Positions 25,604 through 34,667 of a stretch of 64,000 nucleotides of DNA are shown here, piece after piece (position 1 is the stretch's first letter; each line of letters opens with the position of its first letter). This DNA comes from Pseudaestuariivita rosea (GTDB taxonomy: Bacteria > Pseudomonadota > Alphaproteobacteria > Rhodobacterales > Rhodobacteraceae). The stretch is taken from assembly GCF_017592335.1 (NCBI RefSeq), contig NZ_JACNMP010000016.1, forward strand, positions 18,470 through 82,469, given 5' to 3'. The position numbers and the translations under genes were made by a program. The notes below the pieces were generated by a model. It was not told the DNA's origin and did not search any database. It was given only the letters and a program-made list of their open reading frames with translations.

Positions 25604-25622
25604 ATGTGAAAAGCATTCACAT
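25604..25622. promoter_or_regulatory. Palindrome 2 upstream of the DUF2852 gene
   Basis: ATGTGAA - AAGCA - TTCACAT: perfect 7-bp arms with a 5-base spacer, 22 bases before the DUF2852 start. With palindrome 1 it defines a shared motif ATGTRAA-N5-TTYACAT. The spacing between the inner TGTGA and TCACA halves is 7, not the 6 typical of CRP/FNR sites, so another regulator is likely. Confidence 0.55.
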
Positions 25623-25644
25623 CAACATTCAGATGGAGAGTTCA

Positions 25645-26058
25645 ATGACCCCCGCCCCCGCAACCTCAGATGCGATGCACAGCAACGCAGGTTGGTTCAC
25701 CCGCACCGAACACTGGATGGATCAGCGCGGCAAAGGTGCCTGGATCGCGGCCATGATCCTTGGCTTTGTCTTTTTCTGGCCCCTTGGTCTGGCCATTCTT
25801 GCCTATATGATCTGGAGTAAACGCATGTTTTCAGGCTCTTGCAACCGCCGCGTCAAACGCACGATGATGACCCATAAATCAAGTGGTAACAGCGCCTTTG
25901 ATGCCTATAAAAACGAAACCCTCAGACGGCTGGAAGAAGAACAGGCCAGCTTTGAGAAGTTTCTGGAACGGCTGCGTGACGCCAAGGACAAGGCCGAATT
26001 CGACCAGTTCATGGACGAACGTGCAAAATCCGCACAAAACGGCGAAGACGCCGCCTGA
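25645..26058 (+). CDS. DUF2852 family membrane protein
   Basis: The protein has 137 residues from the ATG at 25645, with GGAGAG before it. It begins with a Gly/Ser-rich stretch, then a single hydrophobic segment GAWIAAMILGFVFFWPLGLAILAYMIW (about residues 32-58). A basic, highly charged coiled-coil follows, with LRRLEEEQASFEKFLERLRDAKDKAEFDQFMDERA. That arrangement fits DUF2852, an alphaproteobacterial family of unknown function. Two matching palindromes precede it. Confidence 0.8.
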   Translation: MTPAPATSDAMHSNAGWFTRTEHWMDQRGKGAWIAAMILGFVFFWPLGLAILAYMIWSKRMFSGSCNRRVKRTMMTHKSSGNSAFDAYKNETLRRLEEEQASFEKFLERLRDAKDKAEFDQFMDERAKSAQNGEDAA

Positions 26059-26127
26059 TCGGAAAACCAAGGCAGCCCCAGGGCGGGGTTGCCCCTTTTA
26101 TTCCATAGCGAAAAAGCACATATCGAC

Positions 26128-26586
26128 ATGATGAGTTACGAAAACCCATATCGCGGCCTGCCCGATCCGGACTATCAGTCTGAATTTTACAGCGACATTC
26201 CCACAAAGCGGTTTTTCGCATGGGTCGTCGATGTTTTCATCGTGACCCTCATCGTGACGGTGATCAGTTTGCTGTCACTGGGTGTCGGGTTTTTCTTTTT
26301 CTTCCTGCTGATGTTCCTGATCGGGTTTGCCTATCGGGTCATCACGCTGTCGGGTCAGTCTGCGACGCTTGGTATGCGTCTGGTCGCGATTGAGCTGCGC
26401 ACGTCCTCGGGCAGCAAGTTTGATACCGGAATGGCGTTTTTGCACACCATTGGGTATTACATGTCCATGGGTTTTGCTCTGGCCCAATTCGTTTCAATCA
26501 TTCTGATGCTGGCTACCCCAAGACGGCAAGGGCTGACCGACCATGTCCTGGGAACCGTGGCCCTGAACCGCGCCGCAGAAAGCTGA
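26128..26586 (+). CDS. RDD family membrane protein
   Basis: The protein has 152 residues. It has the RDD-type opening KRFFAWVVDVFIVTLIVTVISL (RDD variant with WVVD), a very hydrophobic second segment and, after SATLGMRLVAIELRTSSG, a third pair of helices. The conserved Arg is present but the classic R-x3-D is altered to A-W-V-V-D. The function of RDD proteins is not firmly known; some act as ion or small-molecule transporters. It starts 69 bases after the DUF2852 gene. Confidence 0.78.
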   Translation: MMSYENPYRGLPDPDYQSEFYSDIPTKRFFAWVVDVFIVTLIVTVISLLSLGVGFFFFFLLMFLIGFAYRVITLSGQSATLGMRLVAIELRTSSGSKFDTGMAFLHTIGYYMSMGFALAQFVSIILMLATPRRQGLTDHVLGTVALNRAAES

Positions 26587-26689
26587 TTGAATTATATTTG
26601 GCAAAGGTCTTTGATGCGTCATAACAACTAGGGGTTGGCGGACGCAGATTCGGTTGCTAACCTTTGGCAACTCAATTTCGACAGGTTCC

Positions 26690-27517
26690 ATGCGCCACAC
26701 CCTACCGATTGCACCGCAGTTCTATGTGACAGCACCACAGCCCTGCCCCTATCTGGATGGCCGGATGGAGCGGAAACTGTTTACCGCGCTGCAGGGTGAA
26801 CATGCTGAAAAACTGAATGATGGCTTGTCGAAACAAGGCTTTCGTCGATCGCAGAATGTGCTTTACCGCCCGTCCTGTGCTGATTGTGCGGCCTGTATGT
26901 CGGCCCGGATCAAGGTCGCTGATTTTGAGCCCTCGCGCAGTCAGAAGCGCACGATGAAACGCAACGGACATCTGCAGCGCGTGGCCTCAAGCCCATGGGC
27001 GACCGAAGAACAATACGAGCTATTCCGCAGATATCTGGACAGTCGCCACGCCGACGGTGGCATGGCCGATATGGATATCTTTGAATTTGCAGCGATGATC
27101 GAAGAAACGCCAATCCGCAGCCGGATTATCGAATATGCGACGGCGACACATGATCCCGATCAGAAAAATGACCTGACGGCGGTCTGTCTGACCGATGTTC
27201 TGGATGACGGGTTAAGTATGGTTTACTCGTTTTATGATCCCGAACAGGCCCGCAATTCAATCGGCACTTATATCATACTGGACCATATCGAAATCGCACG
27301 GGAAGCCGGTTTGCCCTATGTATACTTGGGCTATTGGGTCCCAGGGTCGCCCAAGATGGGATATAAGGCCAAATTTTCCGGTCTTGAGGTCTATCGCAAA
27401 GGTGCCTGGGAAACGATGGCCGACCCCGAGGCCTATTCGTCAGACACCCATCCGCTATCAGTGGACCCGATTGCAGAACAGGTCGCTCGGATCAGCCTGC
27501 CAGACACGCGTGGCTAA
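26690..27517 (+). CDS. bpt: Aspartate/glutamate leucyltransferase (Bpt, arginyltransferase family)
   Basis: It adds leucine from Leu-tRNA to proteins with N-terminal Asp or Glu, marking them for the ClpS/ClpAP N-degron pathway. The protein has 275 residues from the ATG at 26690. The N-terminal half carries the Cys cluster [14 protein letters not shown] near residue 65 and the family's [15 protein letters not shown], and the C-terminal half has [17 protein letters not shown]. The arginyl-tRNA form (Ate) has the same fold, so the amino acid donor rests on the prokaryotic family assignment. Confidence 0.9.
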   Translation: MRHTLPIAPQFYVTAPQPCPYLDGRMERKLFTALQGEHAEKLNDGLSKQGFRRSQNVLYRPSCADCAACMSARIKVADFEPSRSQKRTMKRNGHLQRVASSPWATEEQYELFRRYLDSRHADGGMADMDIFEFAAMIEETPIRSRIIEYATATHDPDQKNDLTAVCLTDVLDDGLSMVYSFYDPEQARNSIGTYIILDHIEIAREAGLPYVYLGYWVPGSPKMGYKAKFSGLEVYRKGAWETMADPEAYSSDTHPLSVDPIAEQVARISLPDTRG

Positions 27518-27547
27518 GGATATTATCTTTAAAATCCGCAATATTCA

Positions 27548-27656
27548 GAGGGCAGCGGCCGTCCGCGGGTGGGCGTGAAGCGCCCGCCGTCGTGCTGCAA
27601 GCACGCCTTCGGCGTGACGGGGGGCGGTCGGGCGCTGCCCGGTGTTTCACACCGGG
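27548..27656. repeat. GC-rich structured intergenic element
   Basis: Between the convergent bpt and dsbB genes lies a G/C-rich stretch with nested inverted repeats. GGGCAGCG (27550-27557) pairs with CGCTGCCC (27633-27640). Inside are GGGCG-TGAAG-CGCCC, CGTGCT-GCA-AGCACG and ACGCC-TTC-GGCGT, the last two enclosed by CCGTC/GACGG. A separate hairpin CCCGGTGT-TTC-ACACCGGG (27638-27656) follows. It looks like a dispersed palindromic intergenic repeat or a bidirectional transcription stop. No T-run is present. Confidence 0.55.
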
Positions 27657-27679
27657 CGATTGGTCTCAAGATCAGTGTT

Positions 27680-28159
27680 CTAGGCGTGTTGATGCGCCGA
27701 AATGGGTCGCATTAAAGCCACCACCCAAAGCGCGGCCAGTCCAAAGGACGCAATCGCGTTCCATCCGGCCATCGAAATCCCCAGAATCTGCCATGCGATT
27801 TCGTCACACATGACGATGCCCGGTCCCTCCAGCGACAGCAGTTGATCGCCGCTTAGACCGCTCAGCGAACCGCCAGAACAGGATGCCGGACCGGGCCACC
27901 AGGCCTGTTCGACCCCCACATGATAGACCCCGATACCAGCGGTTGTCAGGGCCGCCAATGCGCCAAGCCCAGTCCAGACCCGGGGATAGAAGCCCGTCAG
28001 AACCAAAGCCCCCAGCACCACCGCCGCCATATGCGGCCAGCGTTGCCAATAGCACATCTGGCAGGGCGCCAGACCACCAATGTACTCAAACCCCCAGGCC
28101 CCAAGCAGCAACCCAAGCGACCCCGCCGCGGCAAGTAAGGAAAGCGATGTGCGTGTCAC
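27680..28159 (-). CDS. dsbB: Disulfide bond formation protein B
   Basis: Inner-membrane protein that re-oxidises DsbA with quinone. It has 159 residues and four hydrophobic segments. The first periplasmic Cys pair is APCQMCYWQRWPH (Cys 33 and 36, the CxxC of DsbB), and a second pair occurs later (CSGGSLSGL and CDE). Its start overlaps the YqaA-type stop by 4 bases (ATGA), so the two are cotranscribed on the minus strand. Confidence 0.92.
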   Translation of the reverse strand: MTRTSLSLLAAAGSLGLLLGAWGFEYIGGLAPCQMCYWQRWPHMAAVVLGALVLTGFYPRVWTGLGALAALTTAGIGVYHVGVEQAWWPGPASCSGGSLSGLSGDQLLSLEGPGIVMCDEIAWQILGISMAGWNAIASFGLAALWVVALMRPISAHQHA

Positions 28160-28734
28160 AGGTATCTCACCAGAAAGAAGCCCCCAAGCAACAGGACAAC
28201 AAACAGGGTAAACATAAGACCAAGCCGCTTTTCAATGAAATCACGAATTGGTGCCCCGAAGAAGTAAAGCAGCCCCGCCACGATGAAAAACCGCCCACCG
28301 CGCGCGATGATCGAGGTCACGATAAAGGTACCCAGTGGCATCCCCGTCCAACCCGACATGATCGTGATGACCTTATAGGGAAAGGGTGTCAGACCCGCGA
28401 TCAGAACGGCCCAGAACCCGAAATCGTTGAAACGTTCGTTGAAGGCTTCGATCGTGTCAGCCTTGCCAAGCGCCGTCAGAACCGGCTCACCAATCGCCTC
28501 ATAGAAAAACGCGCCGATGGCATAACCTGCCAGACCGCCCAGCACCGATGAGACCAGCGCAACAAAGGCAATCAACCAGGCCCGTGACGGACGCGCCAGG
28601 ATCATCGGGATCATCAGCACATCGGGCGGGATGGGAAAGACCGAACTTTCGATGAAAGACACAAAGGCCAGAACCCAAAGCGCACGCGGATGATCGGCCA
28701 GCGAAATCGTCCAGTCATAAAGGCGTCTTAACAT
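28156..28734 (-). CDS. YqaA-type/VTT-domain (DedA-like) membrane protein
   Basis: The protein has 192 residues from the ATG at 28734; an ATG 27 bases upstream is also possible. It has the VTT-like segments SFIESSVFPIPPDVLMIPMIL and GFWAVLIAGLTPFPYKVITIMSGW, with the re-entrant Pro-rich loops typical of DedA/YqaA proteins. These act in lipid scrambling or recycling of undecaprenyl phosphate in other bacteria. Its stop overlaps dsbB. A job in envelope upkeep is inference. Confidence 0.85.
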   Translation of the reverse strand: MLRRLYDWTISLADHPRALWVLAFVSFIESSVFPIPPDVLMIPMILARPSRAWLIAFVALVSSVLGGLAGYAIGAFFYEAIGEPVLTALGKADTIEAFNERFNDFGFWAVLIAGLTPFPYKVITIMSGWTGMPLGTFIVTSIIARGGRFFIVAGLLYFFGAPIRDFIEKRLGLMFTLFVVLLLGGFFLVRYL

Positions 28735-28835
28735 CCACGGGCTCCTGCTCTTTTGGCCCATAGGACACGGGCCGCAGCTTAGGTCAAGATCGCCTTACAA
28801 TTCTCGGCAAGAGTGTTCCCAGGCGCCCACGTGGA

Positions 28836-29972
28836 TCAGATGACATCCGCCACTGCACGCGCAATCACGCGTTCTTCGTCCGTCGGGATAACCAGAACGC
28901 GGGTCGGGCCCGCCTGAATTTCAGGCGCATTGTCCTGATTGGCGGCGTCATCGACAGATAGGCCCAGCCACTCCATCCCGTCGCAGACCCGTGCGCGGAT
29001 GTTGCGGGCGTTTTCGCCGATGCCACCGCAGAACACCAACGCGTCTAGCCCGCCCAGAACGGCGGCCATCGCCCCCAGTTCTCGCCGAATGCGGAAGACG
29101 AAATAATCAATCGCCTGGGCCGCGGCAGGATCGTCCGAGCCTTCCAGATCGCGCATATCGTGACTGACGCCCGACATGCCCTTCAGCCCGCTTTCCTTAT
29201 ACAGCATCGTGCTGATCTGATCGGCATCCATGCCCTCCTGATCCATCATGTAAAGCATCACACCCGGATCAAGCTGACCGCATCGCGTGCCCATCGGCAG
29301 ACCGTCCAGCGCGGAAAAGCCCATGGTCGATCCCATGCTGCGCCCGGCCTTGACCGCGCACATCGATGCGCCATTGCCCAGATGCGCGATGACTACACGA
29401 CCGTCGGCCAGATCCGGATAAAGGCGCGCGACCTCGCCCGAGACAAAATCATACGACAGCCCGTGAAACCCGTACCGCCGCACGCCTTTTTCATAATACC
29501 GGCGCGGCAGGGCAAAGGTGTCGTTCACAAAGGGATGCCCGCGGTGAAAGGCTGTGTCGAAACACCCGATCTGCACGGCCTGTGGAAAGGCCAGGATCGC
29601 GGCGTGAACAGCGGCCAGGTTATGCGGCTGGTGCAGCGGGGCCAGCGGTGTCAGTTCCGCCAGTTTCATCAAGACATCGCCGGTCAGCACCTGCGGTTTG
29701 TCAAACGTAATCCCGCCGTGCACGATCCGGTGGCCAACGCCCGCGACCGCCCTGCCCTGCAGGACCGGCTCAAGCAGGTCCAGTATCGCCTGCACGCCCG
29801 CCTCATGATCCGGCGCCACCACGGGTTCGCGTCGATCGCCGAAGACCATTTCAGCGTCGCGCCCCAGATTATCGATCTGCCCGCGCGCCAGTTCAACCGG
29901 ATCATCCGTGCCCTGATAAACCGCGAATTTGATCGAGGATGACCCCGCATTCAGCGTCAGGATCGCGTTCAC
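28836..29972 (-). CDS. ackA: Acetate kinase
   Basis: It converts acetyl phosphate and ADP to acetate and ATP. The protein has 378 residues. It opens with LTLNAGSSSIKFAVYQ (the LNxGSSS motif), then the family signature RYGFHGLSYDFVSGEV near residue 168, the catalytic Arg and His in VGHRIVHGG near 82-90, and GGIGENARNIRARVC near the C-terminus. Its start overlaps the MaoC-Pta stop (ATGA), so the two enzymes are made together. Confidence 0.96.
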   Translation of the reverse strand: MNAILTLNAGSSSIKFAVYQGTDDPVELARGQIDNLGRDAEMVFGDRREPVVAPDHEAGVQAILDLLEPVLQGRAVAGVGHRIVHGGITFDKPQVLTGDVLMKLAELTPLAPLHQPHNLAAVHAAILAFPQAVQIGCFDTAFHRGHPFVNDTFALPRRYYEKGVRRYGFHGLSYDFVSGEVARLYPDLADGRVVIAHLGNGASMCAVKAGRSMGSTMGFSALDGLPMGTRCGQLDPGVMLYMMDQEGMDADQISTMLYKESGLKGMSGVSHDMRDLEGSDDPAAAQAIDYFVFRIRRELGAMAAVLGGLDALVFCGGIGENARNIRARVCDGMEWLGLSVDDAANQDNAPEIQAGPTRVLVIPTDEERVIARAVADVI

Positions 29973-31348
29973 ACCGCGACCCTCGCCGCGTGCAGGGCGG
30001 CCACGGCGCAGGATGCCAGCCGCGCTTTGTCGTCATCGGCACGGCTGTTCAGGATCACAGGGCAACGCGCGCCCATCACAACACCGCCCGCCTCGGCATG
30101 GGCGATAAAGGTCAGTTGCTTGGCCAGCATGTTGCCGGTTTCCATATTCGGCGCGACCAGAATTTCGGCACGCCCCGCCACCAGCGATTTGATGCCCTTG
30201 GTCATGGCCGCATCCAGATCGATGGCATTGTCCATCGCCAGCGGCCCATCCACGATACCGCCCTTGATCTGGCCACGATCTGCCATCTTGGAAAGGATCG
30301 CCGCATCAAGCGTGGACTGGATCGCGGGGTTCACGACCTCAACCGCCGACAGGATGCCGACCTTGGGTTCAGGCATGCCCAGCGAATGCGCCAGATCAAT
30401 CGCGTTCTGGATGATATCCACCTTCGTCTTCAGATCAGGATAGATGTTGATCGCCGCATCCGTGACCAGCAAAAGATGATCCAGACCAGGTACATCCATC
30501 ACGAAGATATGGCTTAGACGACGCCCCATCCGCAGCCCGCCATCGCTTTTGATCACGTGCTTCAGCAGCACGTCGGTATGCAAATGCCCCTTCATCACCG
30601 CCTTTGCACGGCCTTCGTGCACCAGGGCCACACCACGGGCCGCCGCCGCGCCATGATCAGGGATATGTTCGATGACCAGATCACTGATATCCGCGCCCAG
30701 GGCGTCGGCGGCCGCTTCGATCTTGGCCTGATCGCCGATCAGAATGGGCGTGATCAGCGTATGATCGCGGCCCAGCAATGCCCCCCCGAGCGAGCTTTTG
30801 CCTTCGGGGCAGACCACCGCCGTCGGAATGGGCGGCAGGGGTTCGGCCAGTTCCAGCAAACGGTCAAAATGCATATGCTTTTGCACCGTCAGGCCAGGCA
30901 CGTCATCGGCTGTAAACGACTGGTCCGACGTGGGGGCCGTAACCTCGGCCACACCTTCGACGACACGCGCCCCATCCTGATGTTCGACCCATGTGTCAAA
31001 ACGGGCCAGATTATCAGGCCCCTTTTCGACCAGCTTGACCTTGGCGACAAGCTGATCACCGGCATGGGCGCGGCCCACAAAATTCAGGGTCTGACTTTTA
31101 TAAAGCGTCCCCGGCCCCGGCAGCTGATTGCCCAGAACGGCCGAGATCAGCGAAGCAACCCAGATCGACGGTGCCACGGCCTCGGGCCGACCATCGCCAT
31201 CGCCGTCCTCTTTCGGCAGGTGCATCGGGTTCAGATTGCCGGAATTATTAGCAAAAACATACAGATCATCGGCCACGCAAAGGCGCTCGCTCTGCGCCTC
31301 CATCCCGATTTCAAGCTTGTCGTAAGGCGTGTTGGCAAAAACGGCCAT
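29969..31348 (-). CDS. Bifunctional MaoC-type hydratase/phosphate acetyltransferase-family protein
   Basis: The protein has 459 residues in two parts. The first 140 form a MaoC-like hot-dog domain (HASANNSGNLNP-type motif seen here as VFANNSGNLNPMH). From about residue 175 onward it is a phosphate acetyl/butyryltransferase domain (VVCPEGKSSLGGALLG, GHLHTDVLLKHV, SHIFVMDVPG). In Rhodobacterales this fusion is commonly paired with ackA and gives the acetyl-CoA to acetyl-phosphate step. AAGGAG stands before the ATG at 31348. The role of the MaoC part is not settled. Confidence 0.9.
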   Translation of the reverse strand: MAVFANTPYDKLEIGMEAQSERLCVADDLYVFANNSGNLNPMHLPKEDGDGDGRPEAVAPSIWVASLISAVLGNQLPGPGTLYKSQTLNFVGRAHAGDQLVAKVKLVEKGPDNLARFDTWVEHQDGARVVEGVAEVTAPTSDQSFTADDVPGLTVQKHMHFDRLLELAEPLPPIPTAVVCPEGKSSLGGALLGRDHTLITPILIGDQAKIEAAADALGADISDLVIEHIPDHGAAAARGVALVHEGRAKAVMKGHLHTDVLLKHVIKSDGGLRMGRRLSHIFVMDVPGLDHLLLVTDAAINIYPDLKTKVDIIQNAIDLAHSLGMPEPKVGILSAVEVVNPAIQSTLDAAILSKMADRGQIKGGIVDGPLAMDNAIDLDAAMTKGIKSLVAGRAEILVAPNMETGNMLAKQLTFIAHAEAGGVVMGARCPVILNSRADDDKARLASCAVAALHAARVAV

Positions 31349-31387
31349 GCGGTCGTTCTCCTTTTAAAATGAATGGGTTAAGCCCTT

Positions 31388-31678
31388 CTACGAATAGAAA
31401 AAAGCCTGATTATTGATCAGAATAATACGGATAGCTATCAGTCCTATGAAGGCCACTAGCGGCGCCAGATCTATGCCGGGCGTATTTGGCAGAATACGGC
31501 GGATTGGGGCATAAATCGGCTCAAGCAAGCGGTTCAGACCGTTCCAGATTTGCCCGACAGTCGGCTGATAAGGATTGATGACCTGAAAGGTGATCAGCCA
31601 GCTCATGATGATATGAATGATCATGATGAAATAGGCGACATTAACAATTAACATCAAAATCATGTAAATCGACTGCAT
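31388..31678 (-). CDS. YggT family membrane protein
   Basis: The protein has 96 residues from the ATG at 31678; an upstream TTG-type extension has no membrane character. It has two hydrophobic segments, YMILMLIVNVAYFIMIIHIIMSWLITF and APLVAFIGLIAIRIILI, separated by the family loop LNRLLEPIYAPIRRILPNTPGID. YggT proteins are linked to osmotic or cell-envelope functions. The 3' end lies 39 bases from the MaoC-Pta start on the same strand. Confidence 0.88.
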   Translation of the reverse strand: MQSIYMILMLIVNVAYFIMIIHIIMSWLITFQVINPYQPTVGQIWNGLNRLLEPIYAPIRRILPNTPGIDLAPLVAFIGLIAIRIILINNQAFFYS

Positions 31679-31803
31679 CCGCGGGTCCTCTTGTTTCGTC
31701 ACCACACCTAAGTCGCCCTTATGCCCGCCGCAAGAACCTTCCGTAAAGTCAAAGTTGACCACAGCGTAAATCGGGGCAATTTGGCGGGCGAAAGGATTTT
31801 GTC

Positions 31804-32352
31804 ATGTATCCCTTTGTCAGAATGATTAAAGAACTGGCGGTGAACAGAAAATCACCGCCGCTGCCCCTGATGGGGATGCATGTCAGCCACCACATCTGCT
31901 GGCCCTGGGACCTGGATATGTGGATGGAGCTGAACAACGGCCGCACCCTGACCCTATACGATCTGGGCCGCCTGCCGCTGGCGCAGCGTGTGGGGCTGTT
32001 TTCGGCGCTGCGGCGGGAAAAATGGGGGCTGACGATGGCCGGCGTCACGGTCCGCTATCGCCGCCGCATCCATGCGTTCGAAAAGATCGAGATGCGCAGC
32101 AACACGCTGTTCTGGGACGATAAATTCATCTATATCGAACAATCGCTTTGGAAAAAGAACGGCGAATGCGCCAGCCACGCGCTTTATCGTTCTGCGGTCA
32201 CGGATAAGAACGGCATCGTCACACCCGAGCGCGTCCTGGCCGCGATCGGCGCCGATGACAGCGCGCCGGACTGCCCCGACTGGGTTGCCGCCTGGATTGA
32301 TGCCGAAGCGCAACGCCCCTGGCCGCCAAATCAAAACCCCGCGCCCAACTGA
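31804..32352 (+). CDS. Thioesterase-like (hot-dog fold) protein
   Basis: The protein has 182 residues, with AAAGGA before the ATG at 31804. It resembles the bacterial acyl-CoA thioesterase-like/THEM6 group: WPWDLDMWMELNNGRTLTLYDLGRLPLAQRVGLF (residues 37-70), then YRRRIHAFEKIEMRSNTLFWDDKFIYIEQ. The Asp in DLDMWMELNNGR is in the place of the family catalytic residue. The substrate is not known. A free-standing gene. Confidence 0.72.
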   Translation: MYPFVRMIKELAVNRKSPPLPLMGMHVSHHICWPWDLDMWMELNNGRTLTLYDLGRLPLAQRVGLFSALRREKWGLTMAGVTVRYRRRIHAFEKIEMRSNTLFWDDKFIYIEQSLWKKNGECASHALYRSAVTDKNGIVTPERVLAAIGADDSAPDCPDWVAAWIDAEAQRPWPPNQNPAPN

Positions 32353-32418
32353 CAAGCTTTACTTGCGATGCCTGCGCTTTGCCTGTCTTATCGCGGTGAT
32401 TTTGAAGGCAGGTCATAA

Positions 32419-33825
32419 ATGGCAGAGATAGCGCTGAAAAAGCGGATTTGGGGCTGGATGGCATTCGATTGGGCCAGCCAGCCGTACTACACTTTGGGGC
32501 TGACATTCATTTTCGGCCCTTACTTCGCGGGCGTCGCGGCCGAATATTTCATCGCGGGCGGCATGGCCGAACAGGATGCCGACGCGCGGACGCAAAGCCT
32601 GTGGTCCTTTAGTCAAATGGTCGCTGGTCTTTTCATCGCCTTTACCGCGCCGGTTCTGGGGGCCTTTGCCGATGCCAGCGGGCGCAAGATCCCATGGATC
32701 GCCTTCTTTTCCGTCATCTACATCGGTGCCGCCTGGTCCCTGTGGTGGCTTTACCCTGATGGGCGCGGGCTGTGGCTAACACTGATCCTGTTCTATGTGG
32801 GGTTCATCGCCGCAGAATCCGCCCTGAATTTCGTCAACGCGATCCTGCCGTCCCTTGGCAGTGATGATGAGGTCGGCCGTATATCAGGTTCCGGCCTGGC
32901 CGTCGGGTACTGGGGGGGCGTATTTGGGCTGATTGTCATGCTGTTGTTCTTTGTCGAACAGGATAGTGGCAAAACGCTGATCGGTCTTGATCCAGCTTTC
33001 GGTTTTGATGCCGAGGCCCGTGAAGGCACCCGCTTTATCGGGCCGTTCATCGCGATGTGGTACGCAATTTTCATCATCCCCTTCTTCATGTGGGTGCGGG
33101 ATGACAAACTGCCAAACAAACCTAAAATCCCTGCAAAACAGGTGATGACAGACCTGTGGGCCACCATCAAATCCGTCTTTCGCCGCAAAAGCCTAGGGTC
33201 GTTTCTGCTGTCGTCCATGCTATACCGCGATGCGCTGAATGCGATGTACACCTTTGGCGGGGTCTATGCGCGACTTGTGCTGGAATGGTCGCTGACCATG
33301 ATCGGCATCTTTGGGATCATCGGCGCGATCACGGCAGCGGTTACATCCTATGTCGGCGGGTTCTTTGACCGCAAGCTTGGGCCCAAGCCAGTGATCCGGG
33401 TCTGCATCTATGTACTTGTGGCCGTGGGCGTCGTCATCGTCAGCATGTCGCGCAGTCAGATCTTTGGCATCCCCTTGCCCGAAGGATCGATTGTGCCCGA
33501 TGTCATCTTCTTTCTCTGCGGGGCGGGCATTGGCGGTGCGGGCGGTGCGCTTTTCGCATCATCCAGGTCCATGATGGTGCGTCACGCAAACCCCAATCGC
33601 CCGACCGAAGCCTTCGGCCTTTTTGCACTGTCGGGCAAGGCCACCGCATTCCTGGCGCCGGCCATGATCGCGCTGTTCACGTGGGTCTTCAACAGCAATC
33701 AACTTGGCTTTATTCCGGTCATCTTTCTCTTTATTTTAGGGCTGATTTTGCTACGCTGGGTCAACGCAGACGGAGACAAAGCAGAATGGTCCGCTTCCTT
33801 GGCATCCTCATCGCGATCACCCTAA
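32419..33825 (+). CDS. MFS transporter of the UMF1 (Atg22-like) family
   Basis: The protein has 468 residues and about 12 hydrophobic segments. It opens with KKRIWGWMAFDWASQPYYTLGLTFIFGPYF, the hallmark of UMF1/Atg22-type permeases. A central loop with RDDKLPNKPKIPAKQVMTD separates the two six-helix halves. The substrate is unknown; yeast Atg22 exports vacuolar amino acids. Its C-terminus overlaps the start of the mepA gene by 40 bases. Confidence 0.9.
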   Translation: MAEIALKKRIWGWMAFDWASQPYYTLGLTFIFGPYFAGVAAEYFIAGGMAEQDADARTQSLWSFSQMVAGLFIAFTAPVLGAFADASGRKIPWIAFFSVIYIGAAWSLWWLYPDGRGLWLTLILFYVGFIAAESALNFVNAILPSLGSDDEVGRISGSGLAVGYWGGVFGLIVMLLFFVEQDSGKTLIGLDPAFGFDAEAREGTRFIGPFIAMWYAIFIIPFFMWVRDDKLPNKPKIPAKQVMTDLWATIKSVFRRKSLGSFLLSSMLYRDALNAMYTFGGVYARLVLEWSLTMIGIFGIIGAITAAVTSYVGGFFDRKLGPKPVIRVCIYVLVAVGVVIVSMSRSQIFGIPLPEGSIVPDVIFFLCGAGIGGAGGALFASSRSMMVRHANPNRPTEAFGLFALSGKATAFLAPAMIALFTWVFNSNQLGFIPVIFLFILGLILLRWVNADGDKAEWSASLASSSRSP

Positions 33826-34643
33826 CGCTGCCTTTGGCGGCAGAGCCACCGGCCAAACAGCAGTTCGGGGCCAAAGATCGCGCGTCGCGGCAAAATCCGG
33901 CCCCCTTGGGCAGCTATTCACGCGGGTGTCTTGCCGGTGCCGAAGAACTGCCTGAAAGCGGACCGACATGGCAGGCCATGCGCTTGTCGCGCAACCGCAA
34001 CTGGGGCCACCCGGACGCAATTGAATTCGTCAAGGATCTCAGTCGGTTCGCCGCAAGCCAGCCCGGTTGGAACGGGCTTTATGTGGGCGATATTTCGCAG
34101 CCCCGCGGGGGTCCGATGCTGACGGGGCACCGCAGTCACCAGATGGGGCTGGATATCGACATCTGGATGCGCCCGGCAACCAACCTGAACCTGACCCGTG
34201 GCCAACGCGAAAACCTGTCGTCCATCTCAACCCGCCGGGCCAAGGGCGCCTATGTCAACGAAAACTGGACACGTCAGCATCATGAAATTCTGAAAGCCGC
34301 TGCAAGTGACAGCCGGGTTGCCCGAATCTTTGTCTTTCCCGGCGCGAAGGTGCAAATGTGCAAAGACGCCCGCGGCAACCGCGACTGGCTGCGCAAAATC
34401 CGGCCATGGTGGGGGCATCACTACCATTTCCACGTCCGCCTGAACTGCCCCCGCGGGTCACGGGGATGCGTCGAACAGGACCCGATCCCGCGGGGCGATG
34501 GCTGCAAACAGGCGGAAGAATGGGTGAAAAACATCCTCAATCCCCCCAAACCTGATCCAAACGCCCCGGCCCCACAGCGCCGGCGTGAGCTGCGTTTGTC
34601 CGATTTGCCCACACAATGCCGCACGGTGTTGTCATCGCGTTAA
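33786..34643 (+). CDS. mepA: Penicillin-insensitive murein endopeptidase MepA
   Basis: Periplasmic zinc enzyme that cuts peptidoglycan cross-links. The protein has 285 residues from the ATG at 33786, inside the 3' end of the MFS gene in another frame; the signal peptide MVRFLGILIAITLTLPLAA fits this start. The zinc and active-site motifs are HRSHQMGLDIDIWM (around residue 115) and WWGHHYHFHVRLNCP (around 208), both as in MepA. Cys pairs late in the protein suggest disulfides. The C-terminal 45 residues beyond the enzyme domain are basic. Confidence 0.92.
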   Translation: MVRFLGILIAITLTLPLAAEPPAKQQFGAKDRASRQNPAPLGSYSRGCLAGAEELPESGPTWQAMRLSRNRNWGHPDAIEFVKDLSRFAASQPGWNGLYVGDISQPRGGPMLTGHRSHQMGLDIDIWMRPATNLNLTRGQRENLSSISTRRAKGAYVNENWTRQHHEILKAAASDSRVARIFVFPGAKVQMCKDARGNRDWLRKIRPWWGHHYHFHVRLNCPRGSRGCVEQDPIPRGDGCKQAEEWVKNILNPPKPDPNAPAPQRRRELRLSDLPTQCRTVLSSR

Positions 34644-34667
34644 ACTTATCCCTATAGACGCAACGCT

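Noticed and set aside
25604..25622. CRP-type site TGTGA-N6-TCACA
   Set aside because: The spacer between TGTGA and TCACA is 7 bases, not 6, and a matching palindrome nearby has a different core.
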